Below are positions 36,618-44,467 of a DNA stretch of 44,467 nucleotides, piece by piece. The first letter of the stretch is position 1. Every line of letters begins with the position of its first letter. Made by a program: the position numbers and the translations under genes. The DNA is from an uncultured Saprospiraceae bacterium (GTDB taxonomy: Bacteria > Bacteroidota > Bacteroidia > Chitinophagales > Saprospiraceae). The DNA lies in NCBI GenBank assembly GCA_938041445.1, contig CALISO010000050.1:1-44467 (forward strand), written 5' to 3'. Below the pieces are notes generated by a model. That model was not told where the DNA came from and did no database searches. It was given only the letters and a program-made list of their open reading frames with translations.

Positions 36618-38045
36618 TTATTTTGTCTTTTTTTCTGCTATAAGTTCACTCATATAGTACTTAATCATAGAGCTAATTTCATTGTTTAGTCTAAACTCTG
36701 GTTCGATTTCGTAGAGCAAACTATGTTCATCGATATTCTCCATTAAAGCTTCTTCCAAAATTTTGATGCCTTCTTCTCGCTTACCAGCAAAGTGAAGTGC
36801 TGCAAATTCACAATATAGTAATCCAGCACTGAACGTGGACTTACTTGCCTCATTTAGTACAATAAATGCCTTATCAAGATCTCTGATGCTAAGTAAGAAT
36901 ACAACATAATCAACCCAATAATTGCAATCTTCAGGAGCCATCAATGCCGCCTTACGCAGATATTGCTCTGCCTTACTATAGGCGCCGGTTGCATAAAAGG
37001 CCTTACCTAATCCCAAATAATAATCTTCAACTAGATCTTCTATTGCGATAGCTTTGAGATAACCCTTAATTGCTTGAGACCAGTTATCTTTCTTAGCATA
37101 ACACTTGGCTAGGATAAAATATGACTCGTCACAGTATGGGTCTAGTTCAATTGATTTGAGAATTGTTGACTTAGCTTCATCATACATTCCTAATTCGAAT
37201 TGACATTCGCTTAGCTTTATTAACAACTCCTCATCATAGCCAAATACCGCAAAGTATTCTTTATAGATTTCTAAAGCTTTGCTGTAATTTTTAGTTTGAC
37301 AACAGATATCAGCACAGTCAAGATATCCGACTGAGAAATCTTTATTGACAATAAAAGCATATTCTAATGCATCGATCGCAGCACTGTATTCACCAATGCA
37401 TGAAAGAGCATGCCCTAGATTGAACCAACCTAGATAAGAGTATGGATCCTTATTAAGTAACTTTTCGTGAAAACGTATAGAATCTATATATCTCTTAGAT
37501 AGCTCCACGGCAAACCATATACGTTCTAGTGCTTCTTCGCATCCAGGTGCAATGTCTAATGCCTTAACAAGGGAGTCAAACATCTTATCTAAATCTTGCA
37601 TAGTCTCATATATATGGGACTCACAGATATAGACTTCCACCAAATCAGAGTGGTGGGTCTTCAACTTTAGTTCATTGACTAGCTCTAATGCCTCATTCAG
37701 TTGACCATTTGACCCAAGAATTCTTGCTTTCAATATTTGTATCTCTAACTCATAAGGTGCGATACTTTGCGCCTTATTGACGTTAGCTAAGGCCTTAGTA
37801 AAGTTACCTAGCTTGTACAAAATTCTAGCTTTGAAAATATATAGGTCAGATCTGAATCGGTACTGATCAAGAGCAATATTTAACACCTCGATAGCCTTGT
37901 GATACATCAGTTCATCCTCATAATAGTTGATGAGCTTTTGTAAAGTCGATTCGTCAAGATACGCTTGCTGTCCGCTAGCGATTTTTTGTTCAAAGGATGA
38001 GACAAGAGATATGAGCTTCTTATCTCGCTTGGTTCGATTCTCCAT
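36618..38045 (-). CDS. Tetratricopeptide-repeat protein
   Basis: This 475-residue protein has no signal peptide, so it is probably cytoplasmic. It is almost wholly built of 34-residue TPR units, for example 'LYIFKARILYKLGNFTKALA', 'YLGWFNLGHALSCIGEYSAA', 'SYFILAKCYAKKDNWSQAIK' and 'EDYYLGLGKAFYATGAYSKA', with the usual W/L-G-Y-A-P positions. About a dozen units cover residues 40-430. Such a solenoid binds protein partners; which ones cannot be told. Similar large TPR proteins are frequent in Bacteroidota, often in single-gene units, and this one is bounded by a terminator downstream and a divergent 358-bp promoter region upstream. Confidence 0.9.
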   Translation of the reverse strand: MENRTKRDKKLISLVSSFEQKIASGQQAYLDESTLQKLINYYEDELMYHKAIEVLNIALDQYRFRSDLYIFKARILYKLGNFTKALANVNKAQSIAPYELEIQILKARILGSNGQLNEALELVNELKLKTHHSDLVEVYICESHIYETMQDLDKMFDSLVKALDIAPGCEEALERIWFAVELSKRYIDSIRFHEKLLNKDPYSYLGWFNLGHALSCIGEYSAAIDALEYAFIVNKDFSVGYLDCADICCQTKNYSKALEIYKEYFAVFGYDEELLIKLSECQFELGMYDEAKSTILKSIELDPYCDESYFILAKCYAKKDNWSQAIKGYLKAIAIEDLVEDYYLGLGKAFYATGAYSKAEQYLRKAALMAPEDCNYWVDYVVFLLSIRDLDKAFIVLNEASKSTFSAGLLYCEFAALHFAGKREEGIKILEEALMENIDEHSLLYEIEPEFRLNNEISSMIKYYMSELIAEKKTK

Positions 38046-38403
38046 TGGTTATTAAGTAGGTTCAGAGTGTTGGGAATTCGTTCTGTAAATATACAGATTT
38101 TCATTTCTGACACGTTCTTTCGTTCTTTTTTTTTCAATAAAAGATTAACTTCAATTAATTGAATTAAAAATGTTTAACCTGTTGACTATCAATATATTAA
38201 ACACATAGTCTTAATACCCTATATTACTTAAGTTACTCTTAGACATTGCTTAATACATAAATATTTTATTACAATTGAAAGAGCTAAAATATCCAAGTCG
38301 AGTTAAACAAAATATAAGGATAAAAAACAATGTAATGCCTAAATGCCGCAATTCTGACTTTCGTATAAAGATTATTTCTATTTTGTATTCTAAATAAAAT
38401 CTT
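38046..38403. other. 358-bp AT-rich divergent promoter region
   Basis: The region separates the TPR gene (-) from the choice-of-anchor-V protein gene (+). It is very A/T-rich. It should hold promoters for both genes, but no exact TAnnTTTG with a well-placed TTG was found. No ORF, RNA gene or repeat was recognised. Confidence 0.4.
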
Positions 38404-39237
38404 ATGCACCTAATTAAAAGACATCACATCATTTCAACCTTAGGGCTGATCCTACTAGGGTTTTTCCTGATGAGCAATTCTGGTGGTAGAGCCAATATCG
38501 GAAACTCTGCTGCTACACTTGCCCCTGGCGAAACAACTCAGACTTGTAGTTCATCTTCTTGTCATGGTAATAATTCTTATGATCCAGTGTTGAACTTTAC
38601 TGTGATTAACGAAAATGGTGTAGAAGTAACATCCTATGAATTGGATAAAACGTATACAGTCAGCATAAACATCTCTGCTAATATTGGCACGCCAATTGGG
38701 TATGGCTTTCAGGCTGTTACTCTTGATGGACTTGATAACAATTACAATGCTTGGGGTACTGAATTCTCTCCTGGGACACAGATAAGCGAGTTAGGAAATG
38801 GACGTGAATACTGGGAGCATCTTGCCTTACTTCCTGACAATACATTTGAGATTGACTGGACTTCTCCATCTTCTGATCTGGGAGATATCACATTCTATGG
38901 AGCTGCTATTGCTGCAAATGCGAATGGTAGCCGCAGTGGTGATGGAGGTACAAATGCGACATTTGCACTTAGTGGGCCTACAATCTCAGATGTAGATGAC
39001 ATTGAGCATATACTCGACGTCACTGTTTTCTCTAATGCCACTACCAGAGGACATCTTAACTATGAATCCAATCTGCCTATAGATAGAATATTGGTTCTAA
39101 GTGTCCAAGGAGGTCTAGTCCAAACTTTTGAAAATCCTACAACATCTCTAGATATCTCGTTGCTTTCTCAAGGCATATATATTGTGAACTTCCAAAATAA
39201 TAGTGCTCACTTTTCTTCTAAAATTATTGTTCAGTAA
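38404..39237 (+). CDS. Secreted choice-of-anchor-V-like (Reeler-like) protein with T9SS type A sorting domain
   Basis: This 277-residue protein has a signal-anchor-like N terminus ('STLGLILLGFFLMSNSGGRA'). Next comes 'TQTCSSSSCHGNNSYDP', a Cys/His motif near the start as in the 'choice-of-anchor V' family, then a Reeler-like beta domain ('YELDKTYTVSINISANIG', 'YGFQAVTLDG', 'DWTSPSSDLGDITFYGAAIA'). The last about 75 residues are a type A T9SS signal ('LSQGIYIVNFQNNSAHFSSK'). The Cys spacing is CX4CH rather than the CX2CH of a c-type haem site, so haem binding is doubtful. Its stop TAA overlaps the ATG of the next gene by 1 bp (TAATG), so the two are translationally coupled. Confidence 0.85.
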   Translation: MHLIKRHHIISTLGLILLGFFLMSNSGGRANIGNSAATLAPGETTQTCSSSSCHGNNSYDPVLNFTVINENGVEVTSYELDKTYTVSINISANIGTPIGYGFQAVTLDGLDNNYNAWGTEFSPGTQISELGNGREYWEHLALLPDNTFEIDWTSPSSDLGDITFYGAAIAANANGSRSGDGGTNATFALSGPTISDVDDIEHILDVTVFSNATTRGHLNYESNLPIDRILVLSVQGGLVQTFENPTTSLDISLLSQGIYIVNFQNNSAHFSSKIIVQ

Positions 39238-39860
39238 TGATCAAGACGATAATTTTTGATTTTGGAAATGTACTTATTGATCTTGATGTCGATACTTGTA
39301 TCAATAGACTTCGAGATATCTGTGGTCTAGATGAATCTGCATTTCGTGAGCGATTCACTTCAGTACTCCTAAAGTATGAGCAAGGTCAAATTGGTGATGA
39401 AAATATGATATGGCACTTTCAGCAATGTAATAAAGAGATCAATCCAAGAGAAATTGTCAAAGCATGGAACTCGATGCTCCTGACTATTGATGCTTCAGTG
39501 CTCACTATGCTGGATGGATTAAAAGCAGATTACAATCTGCATCTCCTTAGCAATATTAATGGATTTCATGCAAGATGGATTGATCGATATCTGAGTAAAG
39601 AAATGAATAAGTCAGATTTTCTGACACACTACTTTGACAAGGTATTCTACTCACACGAGATACATATGCGAAAGCCTCAAGAGAGAATATACAACTACGT
39701 TACCAAAGAAATCGAAGTGACTGATCTCAGTGAAATACTCTTTATAGATGACAAGCTGGAAAATGTAGCTGCAGCAAAAGCATATGGGTGGAACGCTATC
39801 CTACACATCCCTTCAGATCGTATTGCAAATAAGATCTCTGACTATCTAAAGAAGTTCTGA
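39237..39860 (+). CDS. HAD-superfamily hydrolase, YihX-like phosphatase
   Basis: This 207-residue cytoplasmic protein has all four HAD motifs: I 'IIFDFGNVLIDLD' (nucleophile Asp8; the usual +2 Asp is Gly10, as in the YihX/epoxide-hydrolase N-terminal branch), II 'LHLLSNINGF' (Ser105), III 'HMRKPQERIY' (Lys146) and IV 'LFIDDKLENVAAAKAYGW' (Asp171/172). The helical cap between motifs I and II is subclass I. E. coli YihX is an alpha-D-glucose-1-phosphate phosphatase, and a sugar-phosphate substrate is plausible but not shown. The start overlaps the stop of the T9SS protein. It converges on def, 1 bp away, so the transcripts must overlap. Confidence 0.92.
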   Translation: MIKTIIFDFGNVLIDLDVDTCINRLRDICGLDESAFRERFTSVLLKYEQGQIGDENMIWHFQQCNKEINPREIVKAWNSMLLTIDASVLTMLDGLKADYNLHLLSNINGFHARWIDRYLSKEMNKSDFLTHYFDKVFYSHEIHMRKPQERIYNYVTKEIEVTDLSEILFIDDKLENVAAAKAYGWNAILHIPSDRIANKISDYLKKF

Positions 39861-39861
39861 C

Positions 39862-40416
39862 TTACAGAAACTTCATTCGATACTCAGTCGAGACGTTTCC
39901 TAGCTTGATTGCTTGTAGTTTTCGTTGGACCCGACGCTTTTTAAGTGGCTTGAGCATATTGGTGAAGAGTTTCCCTTCTATATGATCATATTCATGTTGT
40001 ATAACCCGAGCATTCATCCCATCGTACTCTTCAATTACCTTCTCTCCTTTTTCATTTTGGTATTCTATCTTGATATTCGAAAGTCTAGATACTTTACCTC
40101 TGATATGTGGTATCGATAAACAACCTTCTTCGTACTCTTTTTCCTCTCCTGTTTCTTCTATTATCTTGGGGTTGATAAATACTTTTTTGATACCAGTTTT
40201 GACATCCTCTTCGTCCTTTTCTACCTGAACAGTATCAACGATGAAGAGCCTAAGAGATTTGCCCACTTGTGGAGCAGCTATACCTATGCCACTTGCTTTA
40301 TACATTGTGTCCCACATATTACTTATTAGCTCGATTGTCTCGTCTGTAATCTCATCGATGGGGGCCCCCACTTTATTGAGCACAGGATGTCCATAGGCAT
40401 ATACAGGTAATATCAT
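39862..40416 (-). CDS. def: Peptide deformylase
   Basis: This 184-residue Fe/Zn hydrolase removes the N-formyl group from nascent proteins. The three family motifs are intact: 'GIGIAAPQVG' (43-52), 'EEGCLSIP' with metal ligand Cys99, and 'QHEYDHIEG' (HExxH type, His141/His145 ligands and Glu142 catalytic). The acidic insertion between motifs 1 and 2 ('VEKDEEDVKTG') and the Lys-rich C-terminal helix fit Bacteroidota type PDF. Its ATG overlaps the stop of ruvX by 4 bp (40413-40416), so translation is coupled. Confidence 0.97.
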   Translation of the reverse strand: MILPVYAYGHPVLNKVGAPIDEITDETIELISNMWDTMYKASGIGIAAPQVGKSLRLFIVDTVQVEKDEEDVKTGIKKVFINPKIIEETGEEKEYEEGCLSIPHIRGKVSRLSNIKIEYQNEKGEKVIEEYDGMNARVIQHEYDHIEGKLFTNMLKPLKKRRVQRKLQAIKLGNVSTEYRMKFL

Positions 40417-40838
40417 ATCTGAGTAGATTCTAAGTATCGTTTTAAAATAATGACGGCACTCATCTGGTCTACAAGTGCCTTTGTTCTTCTTTTTTTCTTT
40501 TTGACTCCCGAGTCTATCATCAGCTGCTTCGCCTCAATAGACGTGAATGCTTCATCTTCCAATTCTATTTTGACTTCAGTCAATTTAGTCTTCAACTTAC
40601 GCAAAAATCCTACTAATTCAGATGTCTGCTTATTAGGCGTACCATCTATTTTTTTGGTGTCACCAAATACAATGGTCCCGATCTCATATTGTTCTGCAAG
40701 CCTAAGAATAGCTTCCATTAACTCTGCTGTGGGAACAGTGTCAAGCGGATTGATTGCGATCAACAAAGGTCCTGACATCGCTAGGCCTGTTCTCTTCAAT
40801 CCAAAATCAACCGCAAGTATTCTCTTATGCATACTCAA
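40413..40838 (-). CDS. ruvX: Holliday-junction resolvase-like / pre-16S rRNA nuclease YqgF (RuvX)
   Basis: 141 residues, the usual size. The RNase H-like fold is shown by 'RILAVDFGLKRTGLAMS' (catalytic Asp11), 'TIVFGDTKKIDGTPNKQ' (the family's GxPxxxDG region, with DTKK in place of LP), 'ELEDEAFTSIEA' (the second acidic site, where DEAFT replaces the common DERLT) and 'ALVDQMSAVIILKRYL' (third acidic Asp). In E. coli YqgF processes the 5' end of 16S rRNA; a junction-resolving role is also proposed. The start could equally be the second Met (MHKRIL). It is followed by def with an ATGA overlap. Confidence 0.93.
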   Translation of the reverse strand: MSMHKRILAVDFGLKRTGLAMSGPLLIAINPLDTVPTAELMEAILRLAEQYEIGTIVFGDTKKIDGTPNKQTSELVGFLRKLKTKLTEVKIELEDEAFTSIEAKQLMIDSGVKKKKRRTKALVDQMSAVIILKRYLESTQI

Positions 40839-40865
40839 ATGTATAGAGTCTTTACATTATTATAC

Positions 40866-40904
40866 AAAAAAAAGATCCCCTCCCGCCGAAGCAGAAGGGG
40901 AATC
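40866..40904 (-). terminator. Intrinsic terminator with UUCG tetraloop after the second giant gene
   Basis: On the minus strand a stem ending CTGC-TTCG-GCGG (C(UUCG)G tetraloop, one G-U pair) is enclosed by GATTCCCCT / GAGGGGATC and followed by eight T. It lies 36 bp past the stop at 40940 and shields ruvX-def from the upstream gene. Confidence 0.85.
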
Positions 40905-40939
40905 CCATCCCAAAAACAGTAAATTATGATGTATATCGC

Positions 40940-43900
40940 TTAGTTAAGCAATACCATTTTTCTAGTCTCTGTGTAATTACCAGCCTGAATTGAGTAGTAG
41001 TAGATACCACTTGTGCTCAATTGATCTCTCTGGATATTGACAGTATTCATTCCTTTGGAGAACTCACCATTTTGTCTGTATATCACTTTTCCAGTAATAT
41101 CTCTGATCATAAGTTCTGCCTCCATAGTCTGTGGAAGATTGAAACTGATATCAGTTCTTCCAGAGAATGGATTCGGTGTATTTTGATATAATGCATATCC
41201 CTCTTCGATTGATACGCTATTACTAATCACTGGCTTCATAATCTCCATGTCAACATCGTATGCCTGAGCATCAATACCTTGTGTAGAGATCGCAAAATTG
41301 CTGAGATCTACTTCTGCGTTAACCTCTGCCGTGATGTAGAATGCTACCTCATCATTAGAGTAAGTAACAGCACTTGGCGTATTATAACTAATCGCTAAAC
41401 TGTTACCGTTTACTCTGTAGTTATCAGCCTTGATAGCCATAGTACCAGGCTTGACTCCTAAGATTGACAAGTCATTACCGTTATAGTCGATTGCGAATTG
41501 GAATCCATATACAGCTTGGTTAGCATATACTGGAATCTCTACTTGTCCATATTGATTCTCAACATTGTCAAGTGTCATCTCGAATAAAGTGCTATTTCTT
41601 ACCTCACTATCTTCACCCGCAAACCCTGCAAGTTCCACTGAGTTATTAAGATCACCCACCTTCATTGCGATGAAGTTGACAATCATATCAGTATTAAGAT
41701 TTGGAATTTCATAATCTTCCGTAAATGATTCTACTAATGGATTGTTGTTATCAATGAATGCGTAATCCATATCAACAAATCTCCACGCTGAATTCTGAGG
41801 GTATTCACTATAGTATTCTAGTACAAGCTTTCTGATATCAACGATATCTGCTGCTGTTACAACTCCATCGTTATTAACATCTGCTGCTATCACTTGGTAT
41901 GGACTCTGTAGTGATTCTAGATTCAATATGTGTCTCTGAAGCACTAGGATATCCAATGTAGATATACCATTAGGATGTGCATCTTCTTTATCTGGCATCA
42001 CAGTATAGTATCCACCATCTTCCATTTCAGGGAACTGGTAAGAACCAACCTGATCAGTAAGAGTAACAGAATTACTTCCGTCTAAGACAATCTCTACTTC
42101 GGATAGTATTCTTCCATCTTCTAGAGATACTAATCCTGAGATCGCATGTCTCGCATTTGTACCTCCGGTAAGTGGAGTATCACAAGCGTTACTATTATCT
42201 TGGATTTCAGCAGTTACTATTACAGAAGTACTGATAATATTTCCATTTTGGTCATACGATATCGCATAGATTGTTTGCTCAATCACTGTAGTCGTTGTAC
42301 CAGGATCCAGGTCATCACAAGAGTAAGTTACATTTGTGATAATCTCTGTAGGTGAGAATGATAGGATTGCATCCACATCACATTCTTGCTCAGACGTACA
42401 AGCCCAATCTGTAACCCAAATCTCTACCTCACCCTCTGCTCCTAGTGGTAATACTAGTGCTGGAGATGTACAGTAGATAGTTGGTGCATTACACGGCACT
42501 ACAGTAATTTCTTGAGTACATACATCTGTGTTACCACATCTGTCATCTACTTGCCACTTAATTTTATGAGTACCTATTGGGAATGTTTCAGTAATCTCTA
42601 GTGTAGGACCTGTTGTAGTTATAATATCTCCGTCGAAAGAGCCATCGTTGTCAAAGTCAATGTATGCGGTCCACAATAAATTTTCTGGTAAAGTACAATC
42701 CGTATCAGTAGCTGACTGTGATAGCGTAATATTTGCTTCACACTCTCCTTGTTCTGTACACTCCACAATAGGATCACAGTCTCCTGTAATCTCTGGAGCT
42801 ACGTCGTTCACAGCTTTGATTGTTTGGACAAAAACATATTCATTCGTGCTACACCAATCAATTACTGTAAATGTTCTTCTTATTTTGAAACAAGCATCTG
42901 GCTCATTATTGTTCAGGTAGAACACTACATCTGTAAAGTTGTATGCAAGTACATTACAAGCATTAATACCTGTATATGTTGGCAATCCAGATTCGTCAGT
43001 ACCGATTGACGATGGATCATCACACATATCAATTTCAATTAATTCTTCAGGCCATACAATGTTAGCTTCTGTAATATCTGCAGGATCTTCGAAGTCTATG
43101 ATCTGAATACAAGAAGTTGTATTACCATCACCATCGTCTACGGTGAATGTCACTTCTATGAAGTCAATATTTCCACAAGGACCATCTACAATGTTGTATG
43201 CTGGTACTGGTACTAATTCATCACCACAGTGATTCGTCGCTGAAGCTCCAAATCCATCTACATGTGAGAAATCTGGATTGTCAATATCAAATGGGAAATC
43301 ACATGGTACAACTAATTCAGGACCACATTCGATGTTCGGTCCGATCTTGTCTTGGACATCCACATTGACCATACATTCATTCCAGTTACCGTACTTGTCA
43401 ACTGCTCTGAGTACTACCATGATATCCTCATCATCTACATCAGCACAACAGAATTTAACCTTAGTACTGAAGGTACATGGGTCATCTAATTCCATTACGT
43501 ATGGAAGCAATGTTAACTTATCGTCACAACCATCATACTCATAGTGGAATTCATCTCCACCTGCAGCCTCTACAGCTTCTTCTACCCAAGTTTCTTCTGC
43601 ACCATTGTTATAGTCAACAAGGTAACCGCCCATAGCAACAGATAAGTCTGAAGCCTTGAACCAATCAACAGAATAAGATGAGTGATAATAATAGTGTCCT
43701 TCGTATATACCTAAGAATGTTGCATCTGGATATACAGGCGCATCACACTCGCATTCAGTATCCATTCTACTTACAAGAATCTTCTTCAATTCACAATCAT
43801 CGTGGCTACCATCATCGAATGATGATGCATAGACAAATGCTTCTCCAGTAGTTGTCAAAGACACAACTGTATTCTGATCACATATCGGCGTAGGAGGAGT

Positions 43901-44467
43901 ATTATCCACAACATTAACCATATAAGAACATTCACCAACGTTATGACAATTGTCATAAACGAAGAATGTAATCATAGTTAATCCCATATCAAGATCGATC
44001 TCCGTCATCCCATTCCAATCATCAACAAAACCAGCATTTCCTGTTTCCATCTGAGTGAACTGAACATCAACCTCAAACTCTGTCGAACAGTTATCAGTGA
44101 TATCTGGTATTCTAGGTAAATATGTAGCTCCACACTCTGTGCCAGTGCTATACCCGTGAGTATTAGTTGTAATTGTCTCAAAACCAAGGCAATCTTCTTC
44201 TTCAGTAAGGACAACTGCATCACAAGTCACGACCGGTGCTTCAAAGTCTTTAATTATTATAGTCTGAGGTATTGTGATAGACAATTCTTCACCACAATAC
44301 CACTCTCTGATCTCCCAAATACGGAGAATCTGTCTTTTACAATCATCAACTAACGGATATTCTTGATCAGTATAGTATAGTCCAATACTGCACTTGTCAT
44401 CAGAAATTGGCCATAAATTGACACCGCCTAGGGTAGGTACTCCTACTTCAAGTGGGTCAGGATAGTT
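40940..44467 (-). CDS. Second giant HYR-type repeat protein, C-terminal 1175 residues (5' end outside window)
   Basis: The frame is open to the window edge. A TTG codon at 44282-44284 inside it is not a start, because coding similarity continues beyond it ('VPTLGGVNLWPISDDKC', 'CKRQILRIWEIREWYC'). The visible part is paralogous to the C-terminal region of the 6424-residue protein: 'TGEAFVYASSFDDGSHDDC' against 'LGTAKIFPESIDEGSHDAC', 'EANIVWPEELIEID' against 'EMDIVWPADLDVD', 'IKAVNDVAPEI' against 'IKVLNDVAPEL'. One unit is broken by half of a C-type-lectin-like domain. It ends with a carboxypeptidase-regulatory-like segment, a canonical dockerin-like segment (about 41815-41985, 'DVNNDGVVTAADIVDIRK'), a cohesin-like segment and a T9SS type A tail ('YQNTPNPFSGRTDISFNLPQ'). 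Inferred role: a T9SS-exported surface protein like its paralogue. A terminator follows. Confidence 0.9.
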   Translation of the reverse strand, partial: NYPDPLEVGVPTLGGVNLWPISDDKCSIGLYYTDQEYPLVDDCKRQILRIWEIREWYCGEELSITIPQTIIIKDFEAPVVTCDAVVLTEEEDCLGFETITTNTHGYSTGTECGATYLPRIPDITDNCSTEFEVDVQFTQMETGNAGFVDDWNGMTEIDLDMGLTMITFFVYDNCHNVGECSYMVNVVDNTPPTPICDQNTVVSLTTTGEAFVYASSFDDGSHDDCELKKILVSRMDTECECDAPVYPDATFLGIYEGHYYYHSSYSVDWFKASDLSVAMGGYLVDYNNGAEETWVEEAVEAAGGDEFHYEYDGCDDKLTLLPYVMELDDPCTFSTKVKFCCADVDDEDIMVVLRAVDKYGNWNECMVNVDVQDKIGPNIECGPELVVPCDFPFDIDNPDFSHVDGFGASATNHCGDELVPVPAYNIVDGPCGNIDFIEVTFTVDDGDGNTTSCIQIIDFEDPADITEANIVWPEELIEIDMCDDPSSIGTDESGLPTYTGINACNVLAYNFTDVVFYLNNNEPDACFKIRRTFTVIDWCSTNEYVFVQTIKAVNDVAPEITGDCDPIVECTEQGECEANITLSQSATDTDCTLPENLLWTAYIDFDNDGSFDGDIITTTGPTLEITETFPIGTHKIKWQVDDRCGNTDVCTQEITVVPCNAPTIYCTSPALVLPLGAEGEVEIWVTDWACTSEQECDVDAILSFSPTEIITNVTYSCDDLDPGTTTTVIEQTIYAISYDQNGNIISTSVIVTAEIQDNSNACDTPLTGGTNARHAISGLVSLEDGRILSEVEIVLDGSNSVTLTDQVGSYQFPEMEDGGYYTVMPDKEDAHPNGISTLDILVLQRHILNLESLQSPYQVIAADVNNDGVVTAADIVDIRKLVLEYYSEYPQNSAWRFVDMDYAFIDNNNPLVESFTEDYEIPNLNTDMIVNFIAMKVGDLNNSVELAGFAGEDSEVRNSTLFEMTLDNVENQYGQVEIPVYANQAVYGFQFAIDYNGNDLSILGVKPGTMAIKADNYRVNGNSLAISYNTPSAVTYSNDEVAFYITAEVNAEVDLSNFAISTQGIDAQAYDVDMEIMKPVISNSVSIEEGYALYQNTPNPFSGRTDISFNLPQTMEAELMIRDITGKVIYRQNGEFSKGMNTVNIQRDQLSTSGIYYYSIQAGNYTETRKMVLLN
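43540..43720 (-). other. N-terminal half of a C-type-lectin-like domain inserted in a repeat unit
   Basis: 'FLGIYEGHYYYHSSYSVDWF' followed by 'KASDLSVAMGGYLVDYNN' and 'AEETWVEEAV' matches the first half of a C-type lectin fold (YxGHYY..S, W..A, GGxLV, E..WV). The second half with the WIGL and W-sugar-loop motifs is missing; the sequence returns to the host repeat at 'DGCDDKLTLLPYVMELDDPC'. Confidence 0.6.

Noticed and set aside
39860-39862. Possible frameshift or fusion between the HAD gene and def because they nearly touch
   Set aside because: They are on opposite strands, convergent, each with its complete motifs and its own stop.
44282-44284. TTG at 44284 as the start of the second giant gene
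   Set aside because: The frame stays open to the window end and continues the repeat pattern (Cys-spaced motif ending 'WEIREWYC'), so the codon is an internal Leu.

Overview
The window looks like a chromosome segment of a marine or activated-sludge type Bacteroidota, most likely a Saprospiria-like lineage. This is inferred from AT-rich DNA, several proteins ending in type IX secretion (T9SS) type A sorting domains, a DUF5606 protein, a SusD-free set of small outer-membrane barrels, and two very long HYR-type repeat proteins with a dockerin-like/cohesin-like/T9SS tail, an architecture common in that class. No tRNA, rRNA, insertion sequence or CRISPR array was recognised.

Layout. 2-1621 (+) is the 3' part of a PD40-propeller/charged-helix/OmpA-like cell-envelope protein. 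1623-5629 (-) holds an amidohydrolase and a DUF1015 protein (3 bp apart), a GbsR/MarR regulator and glycine-cleavage GcvT. 5833-7839 (-) is a lipoprotein joining HEAT-type repeats to a cyclophilin domain. 7923-11401 (+) holds a secreted alpha/beta hydrolase with a T9SS tail, DUF5606 and an arylsulfotransferase-like lipoprotein. 11516-14319 (-) is a trkA-trkH potassium-uptake operon with a 4-bp ATGA overlap. 14473-16654 holds a secreted protein of unknown function (+), and an outer-membrane barrel and a small lipoprotein (-).

16960-36234 (-) is one uninterrupted gene for a 6424-residue exported protein. It is the outstanding object here. Roughly 40 HYR-like units of about 87 residues are organised into a higher-order repeat of eight units (about 695 residues; 2085 and then about 2080 nt between copies). 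At least three units are split by unrelated inserted domains: one with an SprB-type repeat, one of unknown beta-rich type, and one lamin-tail-like, followed by a P-domain. It ends with a carboxypeptidase-regulatory-like segment, a dockerin-like segment, a cohesin-like segment and a T9SS signal.

36618-40838 carries a TPR protein (-), a choice-of-anchor-V-like T9SS protein overlapping a YihX-like HAD hydrolase (+), and def-ruvX (-, ATGA overlap; ruvX upstream). 40940-44467 (-) is the 3' part of a second giant protein. It is paralogous to the C-terminal about 1100 residues of the first and carries half of a C-type-lectin-like domain inside one of its repeat units.

Reading of the whole: a mostly housekeeping stretch with an unusually heavy surface/secretion load. 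Three intrinsic terminators (16877-16907, 36503-36542, 40866-40904) isolate the giant genes and the TPR gene as separate transcription units. The most promising novelty is the repeat-scaffold-with-inserted-domains design of the two giant surface proteins.
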